DNA of 64,000 nucleotides from an uncultured Alphaproteobacteria bacterium (lineage in GTDB: Bacteria; Pseudomonadota; Alphaproteobacteria; RF32; CAG-239), in contig CALXWE010000007.1 of NCBI GenBank assembly GCA_944392295.1, forward strand, positions 17,270 to 81,269. The letters are read 5' to 3'. Positions within the stretch are counted from its first letter, which is position 1. The number at the start of each line of letters is the position of its first letter. The position numbers and the translations under genes were made by a program. A model generated the notes under the pieces. The model was not told the origin of the DNA and made no database searches. It saw only the letters and a list, made by a program, of their open reading frames with translations. Positions 9,501 through 17,931 of this stretch are shown piece after piece.

Positions 9501-10090
9501 TCAAGCATAGCTCTTAAATCGTCATCAGATAAGAGTTTAATTTTTTTAATTTCGTGTGAAGTTCTGAAACCGTCAAAGAAATGCATAAACGGAACGCGAG
9601 AGCGCAGAGTTGAAGTCTGAGCAATAGCGGCCATATCGTGGGCTTCTTGTACGGAGTTTGAGCACAGCATAGCAAAGCCGGTTTGGCGGCAACCCATAAC
9701 GTCGGAGTGATCGCCAAAGATTGACAAGGCGTGATAAGCCAAAGAACGAGCTGCAACATGCATAACAAACGGAGATAATTCACCGGCAATTTTATACATG
9801 TTGGGGATCATCAACAACAAGCCTTGAGAAGCGGTAAAGGTGGTAGTTAAAGCACCGGCCTGAATAGAACCGTGGCAAGCACCGGCAGCGCCTGCTTCGG
9901 ACTGCATTTCCTGAACTTCGGGCACAACACCCCAAAGGTTTTTCTGTTTAGCTGCAGACCATGCGTCAGCCCACTCACCCATCGGAGACGACGGAGTAAT
10001 CGGGTAGATAACGCAGACTTCATTCATGCGGTGAGCAACTGAAGCAGCGGCTTCGTTACCATCCATCATTTTCATTTTTACATCTGACAT
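6530..10090 (-). CDS. nifJ: Pyruvate:ferredoxin (flavodoxin) oxidoreductase
   Basis: Converts pyruvate and CoA to acetyl-CoA and CO2, passing electrons to ferredoxin or flavodoxin; cytoplasmic, oxygen-sensitive. 1186 residues, the full single-chain homodimeric type. Domains in order: N-terminal pyrimidine-binding domain starting KMMDGNEAAASVA; middle CoA-binding/transketolase-like domains; a two-cluster ferredoxin domain with CIQCGKCSLVCP (about residue 697) and CTGCGLCVSVCP (about 753); a further cluster site at SGACAGCGETPY; and the TPP-binding site GDGWAYDIGFGG ... DTGVYSNTGGQ near residue 977. Nothing is truncated. Transcribed alone, with a leader of about 100 nt containing a hairpin. Its presence in an alphaproteobacterium points to anaerobic pyruvate metabolism. 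Confidence 0.98.
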   Translation of the reverse strand: MSDVKMKMMDGNEAAASVAHRMNEVCVIYPITPSSPMGEWADAWSAAKQKNLWGVVPEVQEMQSEAGAAGACHGSIQAGALTTTFTASQGLLLMIPNMYKIAGELSPFVMHVAARSLAYHALSIFGDHSDVMGCRQTGFAMLCSNSVQEAHDMAAIAQTSTLRSRVPFMHFFDGFRTSHEIKKIKLLSDDDLRAMLEGVDYSFNAKHALRPEKPVIRGTAQNPDVFFQGREASNPYYKKVEGIVQEEMDKFAKISGRQYHVVDYVGAKDAEQVIVIMGSGAETVEETINYLNAQGAKLGVMKVHLYRPFPEESFIKALPSTVKVVSVLDRTKESGATGEPLYLDVVATLSQAYANSKIASMPKIVGGRYGLSSKEFTPGMVKAVFDNGFAAQPINGFSVGIEDDVNKTSLPFDDSIDTEPKDVVRAVFYGLGADGTVGANKNSIKIIAEDAGKYGQGYFVYDSRKSGSMTTSHLRFSDNPIKSAYLINKADFVACHQFPFMNKVDILKIAKPGATFLLNAPYEASEVWNHLPIEVQEEIIAKKLKFYTINAVEVARATGMGQRINTVMQTCFFAISNILPKDEAIAQIKAAIKKTYSKKGDAIVQKNFEAVDASLEHLHEVKYPSEVTSKFHRLPPVPENAPEFVKKLTGEIIADRGDKLPVSAFKDVVDGTWPTATTQYEKRCIATEVPVWDPSTCIQCGKCSLVCPHGVIRMKVATDEELKNAPATFKSADYKGKEFAGKKFIWQISPEDCTGCGLCVSVCPAKNKADPSKKAINMDHIENHLEADKANWKFFDTLPYVKRTEVVKNLPKTTQLIRPLFEYSGACAGCGETPYVKLLTQLFGDRMVIANATGCSSIYSGNLPTTPYAKDENGHGPAWANSLFEDNAEFGLGMRFSIDQETSFAKSLLEGLKDKIGADLTDKILNNPQATDAEIDEQRNNVKQLREKLAGINSEEAKHLDVLADYLIKKSVWILGGDGWAYDIGFGGLDHAIASGKNINILVMDTGVYSNTGGQQSKATPMGASAKFATAGKALPKKDLGMIAMSYGNVYVAQVSFGANDMQLIKALNEAEAYNGPSIVIAYSHCIAQGFNLADGVEHQKNAVETGSWPLYRYNPENIKEGKAPLMLDSKAPTKPLADYMANETRFQIVHKANPERYETLLNKAQENVKEKRSILEHMAQLVVTE

Positions 10091-10121
10091 TTAAGCATCC
10101 TTAAAAGTTAAGTTAACAAAT

Positions 10122-10169
10122 AAAAAAGCCTTCAAAACAGACGATTTAGCGCCTTATCTGCCGGCTTTT
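10122..10169 (-). promoter_or_regulatory. Possible attenuator hairpin in the nifJ leader
   Basis: On the minus strand AAAAGCC and GGCTTTTTT can pair around a 32-nt loop that contains a second pairing (CAGA/TCTG). The 3' arm runs straight into T-residues, as in an intrinsic terminator, and lies between the likely promoter and the nifJ start. The loop is long, so stability is uncertain. Confidence 0.35.
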
Positions 10170-10196
10170 CGTTTACAGAAAATAAATTCTGCCAGC

Positions 10197-10224
10197 TGTA
10201 TATCATATTATGCAAAATTTGCAA
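10197..10224 (-). promoter_or_regulatory. Putative nifJ promoter
   Basis: Read on the minus strand, TTGCAA (10224-10219) and TATACA (10202-10197) are 16 nt apart, about 107 nt upstream of the nifJ ATG. By-eye consensus match only. Confidence 0.4.
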
Positions 10225-10363
10225 GTTTTTTTTCCTTTTTTTCAACGATTTTCCGCCATTTAAAGCCCGCATCAGCACCCATAACATAATTTAAACAAAA
10301 AACTGGACATTTTTTTGTATATATGCTAAACCAATAGCATAAATCAGTAATTAATAAACTATT

Positions 10364-10912
10364 ATGGAACATCAACAATTATCACTAGCAAACTATGCGA
10401 TTTACCGCAAATTGGTACCATGTTTAACCCTCGAAGAAGTTGGTATACTTCGTAAGCAGATAAAAGAAGTTGTAGAACAAATCGGTCAATATAGCTCAAA
10501 AGCCATTTCGCCGCAAAAATTACAACATCTTATTTCCGTAAAGCAATCGGAGATTAGAGGATTAGCGCTGTTCTTGCTTGATTTTCAAGGTTTTCACGAT
10601 GAAATTTTTGAAAACATCCAAAACTCTATCAAAAGCTTTACGCATTTCATACTGATATTTGATATTCCGTTTTCCGATGTTGAATATCGACTTATCGAGA
10701 TAAGTAAAGATCCAAAGCTTGCCGTGTACCGCCCGGAAAGACCCAACATTGCGGCATACATACTTCGCAACCTCAACGCTTACAGCCGAGATGATTTGCA
10801 AGAAGTGTACAAAAAATTAAAAAGGACTCCTTTGATAAAAATCAATGCAGATCCTACGGTAATTTTACTGTACAATGTCTGTCGCAAACAGATGCCGTTC
10901 TGGAAACGTTAA
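10364..10912 (+). CDS. Hypothetical protein, 182 aa, mostly helical
   Basis: No family recognised. The protein is soluble, with no signal peptide or membrane segment, and is rich in amphipathic helices (EEVGILRKQIKEVVEQIG near residues 24-41; QNSIKSFTHFILIFDIPF near 86-104). Residues about 120-130 hold PKLAVYRPERPNI and the C-terminus is basic (CRKQMPFWKR). There is no clear ribosome site before the ATG, so the start is uncertain. It is a single gene, divergent from nifJ and convergent with thyA, closed by a strong hairpin. Codon use looks like its neighbours. It is not clear what it does. Confidence 0.65.
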   Translation: MEHQQLSLANYAIYRKLVPCLTLEEVGILRKQIKEVVEQIGQYSSKAISPQKLQHLISVKQSEIRGLALFLLDFQGFHDEIFENIQNSIKSFTHFILIFDIPFSDVEYRLIEISKDPKLAVYRPERPNIAAYILRNLNAYSRDDLQEVYKKLKRTPLIKINADPTVILLYNVCRKQMPFWKR

Positions 10913-10925
10913 ATTAACAGCAAAG

Positions 10926-10963
10926 AAAAAAGCACTTTTCAAAAAATGAAAAGTGCTTTTTTT
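10926..10963. terminator. Bidirectional rho-independent terminator
   Basis: AAAAAGCACTTTTC pairs with GAAAAGTGCTTTTT around a short A-rich loop and is followed by a T-run. Lies between the convergent genes ending at 10912 and 10999. Confidence 0.85.
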
Positions 10964-10998
10964 ACCCATCTGAGTTATGTAACATAAGCACTTGGTAG

Positions 10999-11784
10999 TT
11001 ATACTGCAACCTTCCCCTTCAGTACTCCGTAACTTTCATAACCGACAAGCTCAAAATCTTCATACTTAAAGTCGTTAATGTCTTTAACGTTCGGATTTAT
11101 CTTCATTGTCGGGAGCTTCAAAGGTTTACGCGATAGTTGCTCCTTTACCTGCTCAAAGTGATTATGATAAATATGCGTATCTCCCAAAGTATGGACAAAT
11201 TCTCCGGGCTGTAAACCGCAAACCTGAGCAATCATCATGGTCAGCAAAGAATAGGAGGCAATGTTAAACGGCACGCCCAAAAACATATCACACGAGCGTT
11301 GATACAACATACACGAAAGCTTGCCGTTAGCGACATAAAATTGAAACATCATATGACACGGCGGAAGTTTCATCTCGGGAATTTTAGAAACATTCCATGC
11401 CGAAACAATCATACGTCTGTCATTAGGATTATTTTTTAAGCTGTTAATTACATTGGCCAGCTGGTCAATACCCTCACCGTTCCAGTTGCGCCACTGTGAA
11501 CCGTATACCGGCCCCAAATTACCGTTTTCATCGGCCCATTCATTCCAGATTCTTACTCCGTTATCCTGCAGATACTTAACATTGGTATCCCCTTTGATAA
11601 ACCACAACAGCTCATAAATAATGCTTTTAAGATGTACTTTTTTTGTTGTTAAAAGTGGAAATCCGTCATTTAAGTTAAAGCGCATTTGTCTTCCGAAAAC
11701 CGATCTGGTACCTACCCCGGTTCTATCCATTTTATCAACACCGTTATCCATAATGTCCTGTAACAAATCAAGATATTGCTGCAT
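10999..11784 (-). CDS. thyA: Thymidylate synthase (ThyA type)
   Basis: Methylates dUMP to dTMP using 5,10-methylene-tetrahydrofolate, releasing dihydrofolate. 261 residues, normal for ThyA. Visible signature: [12 protein letters not shown] near residues 20-31 (phosphate-binding Arg loop), W80-N81 region, nucleophile Cys143 in [28 protein letters not shown] (dUMP phosphate and base contacts) and the DTHIYHNH segment. The ATG overlaps the stop of the upstream folA gene by one base (TAATG), so translation is probably coupled, which fits the shared folate cycle: ThyA produces the dihydrofolate that FolA reduces. Confidence 0.98.
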   Translation of the reverse strand: MQQYLDLLQDIMDNGVDKMDRTGVGTRSVFGRQMRFNLNDGFPLLTTKKVHLKSIIYELLWFIKGDTNVKYLQDNGVRIWNEWADENGNLGPVYGSQWRNWNGEGIDQLANVINSLKNNPNDRRMIVSAWNVSKIPEMKLPPCHMMFQFYVANGKLSCMLYQRSCDMFLGVPFNIASYSLLTMMIAQVCGLQPGEFVHTLGDTHIYHNHFEQVKEQLSRKPLKLPTMKINPNVKDINDFKYEDFELVGYESYGVLKGKVAV

Positions 11785-12362
11785 TATTCTTCTCCCTGAT
11801 TTTCAATAGCTTTAATAATATGTTTAATAACCATTTGGTCAACAAAATCACCTTTTTTAACCCAAACCGTGGTTATTACATTATCTTCTTCATACTCTTG
11901 CGAAATACGAAAATACTTTTCATTTAGTACGTTTATACAATCGGTTATATCAACTTTTTTACCTTGTAAATCAGGATTAAGTTCACCTAGATACATACTA
12001 TCAACCACAATATCAGGCATTAAGGTATCACCGCCGGTCATAAAAGCTTTATATACGCTTGCCCCACCGGCAATATAGAGTTCATCATCTATGTCAGCAA
12101 ATTCTTCAATATCGGACACTACAAAATGATTCTGTTCATCCGATACTTTATATTTGGCATTAAAAGTTAAAACGTAAATTTGACGATTCGGCAAAGTCCG
12201 ATTAGGAAAACTTTCATAAGTTTTTTCACCGGCCACCAAGCTTTTGCCTTCGGTGATACGACGAAAGCGTTTAAAATCTGATGAAATTTTCCATGGAATA
12301 TGAGGGCCTATACCTATAACATTATCATGTGCATGTCTGCACCAAACGGCAACTTTTGTCAT
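11784..12362 (-). CDS. folA: Dihydrofolate reductase
   Basis: NADPH-dependent reduction of dihydrofolate to tetrahydrofolate. 192 residues from the ATG at 12362, which has AAGGGAGGG upstream; an in-frame start at 12434 would add 24 residues with no homology to the family. Family marks: [20 protein letters not shown] (the Asp of SSDF is the catalytic acid equivalent of Asp27 of E. coli), [21 protein letters not shown] (NADPH-binding), and [13 protein letters not shown]. The first strand reads [11 protein letters not shown], where most relatives have I-A-A/V, and there is a C-terminal extension of about 20 residues after TTVWVKKG. Overlaps thyA by one base. Confidence 0.92.
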   Translation of the reverse strand: MTKVAVWCRHAHDNVIGIGPHIPWKISSDFKRFRRITEGKSLVAGEKTYESFPNRTLPNRQIYVLTFNAKYKVSDEQNHFVVSDIEEFADIDDELYIAGGASVYKAFMTGGDTLMPDIVVDSMYLGELNPDLQGKKVDITDCINVLNEKYFRISQEYEEDNVITTVWVKKGDFVDQMVIKHIIKAIENQGEE

Positions 12363-12526
12363 TTTCCCTCCCTTGTGTTTATTAAAGCATACATAAGGGT
12401 TAAAAAAACTCAAATAGTTTTTTACACAAATCACAGATTATTTACTTAATTAACATAAAACATTAAGACTTATTTTAGATATTGGTTTTAATCTGTAACA
12501 AATTTAATTAATAAAGGAAAAATCAA

Positions 12527-13579
12527 ATGTTTTTATCTTGGTGTGGAATTGAGGCTTCGGTATTATTAAGAGCCGGAGCGGCATTTTTTAGTTCATTGTT
12601 ATTATCATTGGTACTCGGCTATCCTTTGATTAATTTTTTACATCATCACCAACATAAAGGACAACCCATTCGCAGCGATGGTCCGCAATCACATTTAGCC
12701 ACCAAAAGGGGAACGCCAACCATGGGTGGATTGTTAATTTTAGGTACGGCTATAGTTTCGATTTTGCTGTTTGCCAACATCAGCTATCACTTTGTATGGG
12801 TAAGCTTATTGGTTCTTATCATTTACGGCATAACCGGTTTTGTTGACGATTATATAAAAGTTACCAAACAAACACCAAACGCTTTAACGGCCAAAGCTAA
12901 ACTGTTTTTCCAATTTATGACAGCATTTGTTGCCGTAGCAATTATTGCAGCGGCAACTCCTAATGCCGTTGAAAGCGAACTTTCAATTCCGTATTTTAAA
13001 ACGGCAATAAGTTTATCATGGTTATATTTACCATTTGCCGTAATTGTAATTTCCGGAACCTCCAACGGGGTAAACTTAAGCGATGGATTAGACGGCTTGG
13101 CCACCGGACTGCTTATCTTATCATTTTCATTTTTTGCCGTAATCGCTTATATCGCAGGTTCTCCGCTGGCAACCGATATGTCCATGCTCTATATTCCACG
13201 TTCTCAAGAAATAACCGTCGTTTGCTCTGCAATTGTCGGTTCCTGTTTGGGATTTTTGTGGTTTAATGCACCTAAAGCCAAAGTTTTTATGGGTGATACC
13301 GGCTCTTTAGCTCTAGGCGCATTATTAGGAACGGTCGCGGTTATTGTTAAGCAAGAAATTTTACTGGCTATAGTCGGAGGCGTTTTTGTAATAGAAACTC
13401 TATCAGTTATGATACAGGTTTTTTGGTATAAAAAAACCGGCAAACGCTTTTTTAGAATGGCTCCGATTCATCACCATTTTGAGCAACTCGGATGGAAAGA
13501 GACGACCGTAGTCTTTCGTTTTTGGCTGGCTGGTTTCATATTAGCATTAATCGGCCTATGCTCACTTATTAACTTTTAA
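12527..13579 (+). CDS. mraY: Phospho-N-acetylmuramoyl-pentapeptide transferase
   Basis: Makes lipid I by transferring phospho-MurNAc-pentapeptide to undecaprenyl phosphate at the inner membrane. 350 residues with about ten membrane segments. Diagnostic motifs: the aspartate pair GFVDDYIKV (residues 107-108), NLSDGLDGLATG (about 183-194), KVFMGDTGSLALGA (about 252-265) and the histidine cluster MAPIHHHFE near the C-terminus. Start ATG is preceded by AAAGGAAAAA. First gene of a same-strand division and cell-wall cluster; murE and murF, which normally precede it, are absent and replaced by the divergent folA-thyA pair. Confidence 0.98.
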   Translation: MFLSWCGIEASVLLRAGAAFFSSLLLSLVLGYPLINFLHHHQHKGQPIRSDGPQSHLATKRGTPTMGGLLILGTAIVSILLFANISYHFVWVSLLVLIIYGITGFVDDYIKVTKQTPNALTAKAKLFFQFMTAFVAVAIIAAATPNAVESELSIPYFKTAISLSWLYLPFAVIVISGTSNGVNLSDGLDGLATGLLILSFSFFAVIAYIAGSPLATDMSMLYIPRSQEITVVCSAIVGSCLGFLWFNAPKAKVFMGDTGSLALGALLGTVAVIVKQEILLAIVGGVFVIETLSVMIQVFWYKKTGKRFFRMAPIHHHFEQLGWKETTVVFRFWLAGFILALIGLCSLINF

Positions 13580-13594
13580 TGCGGAGATAAGTTA

Positions 13595-14728
13595 GTGTTT
13601 GCATTTTCAAGACTAAGCAGAGGAAGACTTGCCAATTGGTGGTGGACGGTAGATAAAGTTACACTTGCTTTGGTTATGATTTTAATTTTTATCGGGGCCT
13701 TTCTGGTTTTTTCGGCAAGTCCTTCGGTAGCTCGCCGCATCGGTTTTGCTGATTATCATTTTATAAAAAGACAAATCGTATTTATTTTTGTTTCACTCGG
13801 CATTATTTTCTTTTTATCTATGCAAAGATTAAAAACCATCCGCCGCATTGCCATTATCGGTTATGTACTGACCTTATGCCTTATGTTGGTAACCTTATTT
13901 GCCGGATATGAAACCAAGGGCGCTTCAAGGTGGATAAGAATTTTAGGTTTTTCCTTACAGCCTTCAGAATTTATAAAACCCACCTTTGTTGTTGTTTCGG
14001 CATGGTTGTTAGATGGCAGTAAAAAATTTGAGGAATTTCCCGGTGGTATACTTTCGGCCGGTCTGTTTGCCGTAACTGCCGGTATGTTACTGGCTCAACC
14101 CGATGTCGGAATGACCATAGTCGTATCTTTAATTTGGGGCTTTCAGTTGTTTTTAGCAGGTCTACCCATGATGTTGGTGGCATTACTGGGATTATTGGCC
14201 ATTATCGGAGCGGTAGGAGCATACTTTACCTTCGGACACGTCCACGACCGTGTACAACAATTTTTAGCCTCCGGTAACGATTTAGGTTATCAAGTTCGTA
14301 AATCAATGGAAGCCTTTGCCAGCGGCAACTTATTAGGGCGCGGCCCCGGAGAAGGTGTGGTAAAGCTCAACCTTCCCGATGCACATACCGACTTTATATT
14401 TGCTGTTGCAGGAGAAGAATTCGGAGTTTGGTTATGTCTTATAATTGTTACCATTTTTGCTGTTATTGTCATCAGATCTTTATGGCTGTCGTTAAAAGAT
14501 AACAACTTATTTATTGTTTATGCTTCAGCCGGTCTTGCTGCCTCATTTGGTTTGCAAGGTATTATCAATATGGCTTCAACCTTACACCTGATGCCCACCA
14601 AAGGTATGACCCTGCCCTTTATATCGTACGGCGGTTCGTCTTTATTTGCCTCTGCCGTAGGTATTGGTATGCTGTTGGCTATTACTCGCCGCAACTCATC
14701 AGCCGAAGACAAAGACGGACCATTTTAA
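13595..14728 (+). CDS. ftsW: Peptidoglycan polymerase / division protein FtsW
   Basis: SEDS-family lipid II polymerase working with a class B PBP at the septum. 377 residues, about ten membrane segments. GTG start at 13595 with GGAGATAA upstream, 15 nt after mraY. Signatures: SRWIRILGFSLQPSEFIKP (about residues 110-128), FAVAGEEFGVWLCL and PTKGMTLPFISYGGSSLFA near the C-terminus. In most proteobacteria murG and murC follow; here murB starts only 13 nt later, so the cluster is shortened. RodA is the paralogue to consider, but the position in the division cluster supports FtsW. Confidence 0.95.
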   Translation: MFAFSRLSRGRLANWWWTVDKVTLALVMILIFIGAFLVFSASPSVARRIGFADYHFIKRQIVFIFVSLGIIFFLSMQRLKTIRRIAIIGYVLTLCLMLVTLFAGYETKGASRWIRILGFSLQPSEFIKPTFVVVSAWLLDGSKKFEEFPGGILSAGLFAVTAGMLLAQPDVGMTIVVSLIWGFQLFLAGLPMMLVALLGLLAIIGAVGAYFTFGHVHDRVQQFLASGNDLGYQVRKSMEAFASGNLLGRGPGEGVVKLNLPDAHTDFIFAVAGEEFGVWLCLIIVTIFAVIVIRSLWLSLKDNNLFIVYASAGLAASFGLQGIINMASTLHLMPTKGMTLPFISYGGSSLFASAVGIGMLLAITRRNSSAEDKDGPF

Positions 14729-14741
14729 GAAAGGATAAAAA

Positions 14742-15662
14742 ATGTTTGAAAGTTTATTTCAAAAATCAATTATCGATATTTTGCCCAAAGTAAGAGGAAA
14801 ATATTTAAAGAACGTACCGTTAAGTAAACACACCTGGTTTGGTGTCGGAGGTCCGGCCGAAGTTATGTTTATCCCGCAAGACATCGACGATTTATCTCAT
14901 TTTTTAATCAACAAGCCATACAATATTCCGCTAAGTATAATCGGCGGCGGGTCAAACCTGCTGGTAAGAGACGGAGGCGTTCCCGGAGTTGTTTTAAAAC
15001 TGGACAGCCCCTACTTTCGCCGTTATGAAATAAAGGACGATTGTATTAAATGCTATGCCGGTATGAAAAATATCGACTTGAAAAAGATTTTTCTCAATAA
15101 CGGCATCGGCGGATTAGAGTTTTTATGTTCTATTCCCGGACACATCGGCGGTTCAATTAAAACCAATGCCGGATGTTTCGGAAAATGCATAAAAGATGTG
15201 TTAGTTTCTGCTGAAATAATGGATAGTACCGGCAAATTAAAAACCGTATACCCTGATGATTTAAAATTATCATATCGGCACAGCTTGTTTCCGGATGATT
15301 GGATTATTGTATCCATAACGCTTAAGGCCGAAAAAGCCGATGCTAAGTCAATTATGGAAACACTTGATAAGCAAAAAGAATATCGTATAAAAAATCAGCC
15401 ATACAATGAAAAAACCGCAGGTTCTACTTTTAAAAATCCCGAAGGCTTAAAAGCTTGGGAGTTAATCAAAAAGTCAGGCTGCGACAAATTACAAATCGGC
15501 GGAGCCAAAGTTTCCGAAAAGCACTGCAACTTTTTAATAAACACTGGCAAAGCCACGGCTGAAGACATTGAAAATTTAGGCAATTTAATTGTTGAAAAAG
15601 TAAAAGAAAACACCTCCATTACTCTGGAATGGGAAGTAAAAAAAATCGGAATAAACAAATAG
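14742..15662 (+). CDS. murB: UDP-N-acetylenolpyruvoylglucosamine reductase
   Basis: FAD- and NADPH-dependent reduction of UDP-enolpyruvyl-GlcNAc to UDP-MurNAc in the cytoplasm. 306 residues. The FAD-binding loop GGGSNLLVRDGG is at residues 68-79; FLCSIPGHIGGSIKTNAG (about 128-145) holds further FAD contacts; AGSTFKNPEG (about 226) carries the serine that protonates the substrate; ITLEWEVKKIG near the C-terminus carries the conserved Glu. The first 30 residues include LSKHTWFGVGGPA, the normal FAD-domain start. Start ATG with AAAGGAT. It is a type I-like length and is in one operon with ftsW and ftsQ. Confidence 0.97.
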   Translation: MFESLFQKSIIDILPKVRGKYLKNVPLSKHTWFGVGGPAEVMFIPQDIDDLSHFLINKPYNIPLSIIGGGSNLLVRDGGVPGVVLKLDSPYFRRYEIKDDCIKCYAGMKNIDLKKIFLNNGIGGLEFLCSIPGHIGGSIKTNAGCFGKCIKDVLVSAEIMDSTGKLKTVYPDDLKLSYRHSLFPDDWIIVSITLKAEKADAKSIMETLDKQKEYRIKNQPYNEKTAGSTFKNPEGLKAWELIKKSGCDKLQIGGAKVSEKHCNFLINTGKATAEDIENLGNLIVEKVKENTSITLEWEVKKIGINK

Positions 15663-15678
15663 GAATAAGTAACTGATT

Positions 15679-16545
15679 ATGCAAAGCGAGTGGTTAAAAA
15701 AAATCATCAACAAAGGTCGAGAAAAGCCCCTTCAAGCCAAGAATCGAGTAAGTTTGCCGGTTGAAATTCCTTATCGTTTTTTGGGTAATCTCTTATTTTT
15801 GGCAGCCATAGGGGTTGTTTCAGCCGGCATAGTAACCGTTCGCGATGATTTAATAAACAAAAAGTTTAACAATATAATGTCAGATTTTTTTGCTTATTCA
15901 GCAAATCACGGATGGGGTATAAATGATATTTTAGTCAACGGACGTGATAAAACAAGCTTGCAAGATTTAAGCTCAGTAATTAACTTTAACCGCCAAGATA
16001 ATATTTTGAGCATTGATTTAGAGGAGTTAAAAGAAAATTTAGAAAAGCTGCCTTGGATTGAGCAGGCACAAATAAAACGTAACTTTTTCCCCAACACCTT
16101 AGATATAACCATCCGCGAAAAAGATGTTTTGGCGCTTTGGCAATACGGCAACAAATTTTACCCGGTTGACATTAACGGCAACCTGATTGAAGCTGAATTT
16201 ACGCCGCATAAACCGATACTGGTAATCGTTGGGCGCAAGGCTCCCGAAAAGATAAATTCGTTATTAAAAATCACCTCTTCTACCCCGGAATTACAAAAGC
16301 GTATTAAGGCGGCGGTATTACATTCCGGACGACGCTGGGATGTTATTTTTGATAACATAGAACACGGCATTACGGTTAAATTGCCGGAAAAGAGCACCAA
16401 GCAAGCCTGGGAAAAATTTACGAAAATTGAAAATCAGTATGGCATTCTTAAACGTAAATTAACTTTCATCGACTTAAGATATGAAGATAAAGTAATTGTT
16501 GGCGTGAACGATTCTCCCGCATCTGCAGTGCGGAAAGAAAAATAA
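15679..16545 (+). CDS. ftsQ: Cell division protein FtsQ
   Basis: Bitopic division protein that links the FtsZ-ring complex to the septal wall machinery (with FtsB/FtsL). 288 residues: a basic cytoplasmic stretch of about 30 residues, one membrane segment (LLFLAAIGVVSAGIV, about 37-52), then a POTRA-like domain with DNILSIDLEELKENLEKLPWIEQAQIKRNFFPNTLDITI REK (about 112-150), the most conserved part of the family, followed by ALWQYGNKFYPVD and the beta domain. ddl, which usually lies between murB and ftsQ, is missing; the gap is 16 nt. Start ATG 15679 after GGAATAAG. Confidence 0.93.
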   Translation: MQSEWLKKIINKGREKPLQAKNRVSLPVEIPYRFLGNLLFLAAIGVVSAGIVTVRDDLINKKFNNIMSDFFAYSANHGWGINDILVNGRDKTSLQDLSSVINFNRQDNILSIDLEELKENLEKLPWIEQAQIKRNFFPNTLDITIREKDVLALWQYGNKFYPVDINGNLIEAEFTPHKPILVIVGRKAPEKINSLLKITSSTPELQKRIKAAVLHSGRRWDVIFDNIEHGITVKLPEKSTKQAWEKFTKIENQYGILKRKLTFIDLRYEDKVIVGVNDSPASAVRKEK

Positions 16546-16560
16546 CAGAGGAATAAAAAA

Positions 16561-17814
16561 GTGAATCATTCTTTTAACCGATTATCTACACTGGCTACCT
16601 TAGACATCGGCTCTTCGAAGGTGTGTTGTTTAATAGCGCATATCGGCAGAGATAAAAAGATTGAGATTGTCGGGCACGGTTACAACGCCTCTCACGGTAT
16701 AAAGAACGGCATAATTACCGACATTAATCAGGCGACCTTATCCGTATGCAACGCCGTAGAAACCGCCGAGCAAATGGCCAACGAGCGCATTAATCGCGTA
16801 ATCATCAACATCTCTGGTGAAAAAACTGCCAGTTTTATTCGTAACAGTGTTATTTCGCTGCATAAAAATCGTCCTATCGGCGATGCCGACATAGAAAAAC
16901 TGATTGCCAAGAGCAACACCAAAATAAACGTCGCCGACAATGAGCTTATACACTGTTTACCGACCAATTACCGCGTAGACAAAGGAGAATTTATTAAAGA
17001 CCCCCGTAATATTTACGGTGAAAATTTAAGCCTTGATGTGATGTTGGGCTTTTACCCGAGTATTCTTTATAAAAATCTGGCAAGCGTAATAGAAAACGCC
17101 CATTTGGAGATTGCTGAAAAAGCATTTTCGGCTTATGCCTCGGGCTTAGCCTGCTTGGTAGATGATGAAAAAGAGCTCGGAGCCACAATAATTGACATTG
17201 GCGGCGGCACGACCAGCATAGCCACCTTTAAGGACGGTTTTCCGATTTATTTTTCAACCATTCCCGTGGGCGGCAATAACATCACCAACGATATCGCCTG
17301 GGGGTTAACCACATCATTTTCGCACGCCGAAGATTTAAAAAACCGCCATGGCTGCGCTTTTTTAATCAGCCAAGATGAAACGGAAAGCATAAATGTATAC
17401 CCGGTAGGCGAAGAAGACGATAACACCATTCGGCAAATACACAAATCCGACTTGATAAATATAATAGCACCGCGTGTAGAAGAAATGTTTGAAATGGTCG
17501 GCAGAAAGCTTGCCGATTGCGGATTAAAAAATGCCAGCAGTCATCGCATTGTTTTAACCGGCGGTTGCAGTCAGCTCCCCGGTATCAGAGACGTTGCCTC
17601 TTTAGTACTTGATAAACAGGTTCGCCTTGGCATTCCGCGCAACATTCCCAATATGCCAAAAGCCCTTTATAATCCAACATTTTCAACGGCGCTCGGTATG
17701 TTGCTTTTTGCCATTAATTACAATGAGAGAAAGCCCAACAAAGTCATCAGCCGCGGCAGCGGAGATATTGGGAGTTTCGGCAAAATTTTCAGTTGGATAA
17801 AGCAAAATTTTTAG
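16561..17814 (+). CDS. ftsA: Cell division protein FtsA
   Basis: Actin-like ATPase that tethers FtsZ to the membrane. 417 residues, GTG start at 16561 with CAGAGGAA upstream and 15 nt after ftsQ. Actin-fold marks: TLDIGSSKVCCLIAHI (about 13-28, phosphate 1), ATIIDIGGGTTSIATF (about 205-220, phosphate 2) and RIVLTGGCSQLPGI (about 323, adenosine). The last residues FGKIFSWIKQNF form the amphipathic membrane-targeting helix. A strong hairpin with a T-run follows directly and separates this gene from ftsZ. Confidence 0.97.
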   Translation: MNHSFNRLSTLATLDIGSSKVCCLIAHIGRDKKIEIVGHGYNASHGIKNGIITDINQATLSVCNAVETAEQMANERINRVIINISGEKTASFIRNSVISLHKNRPIGDADIEKLIAKSNTKINVADNELIHCLPTNYRVDKGEFIKDPRNIYGENLSLDVMLGFYPSILYKNLASVIENAHLEIAEKAFSAYASGLACLVDDEKELGATIIDIGGGTTSIATFKDGFPIYFSTIPVGGNNITNDIAWGLTTSFSHAEDLKNRHGCAFLISQDETESINVYPVGEEDDNTIRQIHKSDLINIIAPRVEEMFEMVGRKLADCGLKNASSHRIVLTGGCSQLPGIRDVASLVLDKQVRLGIPRNIPNMPKALYNPTFSTALGMLLFAINYNERKPNKVISRGSGDIGSFGKIFSWIKQNF

Positions 17815-17843
17815 AAAGCGATAAAATGCGTTAAAAACACAAT

Positions 17844-17883
17844 AAATTAAGTTTTGGTAACCAAAACTTAATTTATTTTTTTT
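17844..17883 (+). terminator. Strong hairpin terminator/attenuator between ftsA and ftsZ
   Basis: Perfect 14-bp inverted repeat AAATTAAGTTTTGG / CCAAAACTTAATTT around TAA, followed by ATTTTTTTT. It has the form of a rho-independent terminator and lies between ftsA and ftsZ, 48 nt before the ftsZ ATG. Confidence 0.75.
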
Positions 17884-17931
17884 AAGGTAAAAGAAATTAA
17901 GAAAAATAATCATATTGGGAGTTTGATAAAT

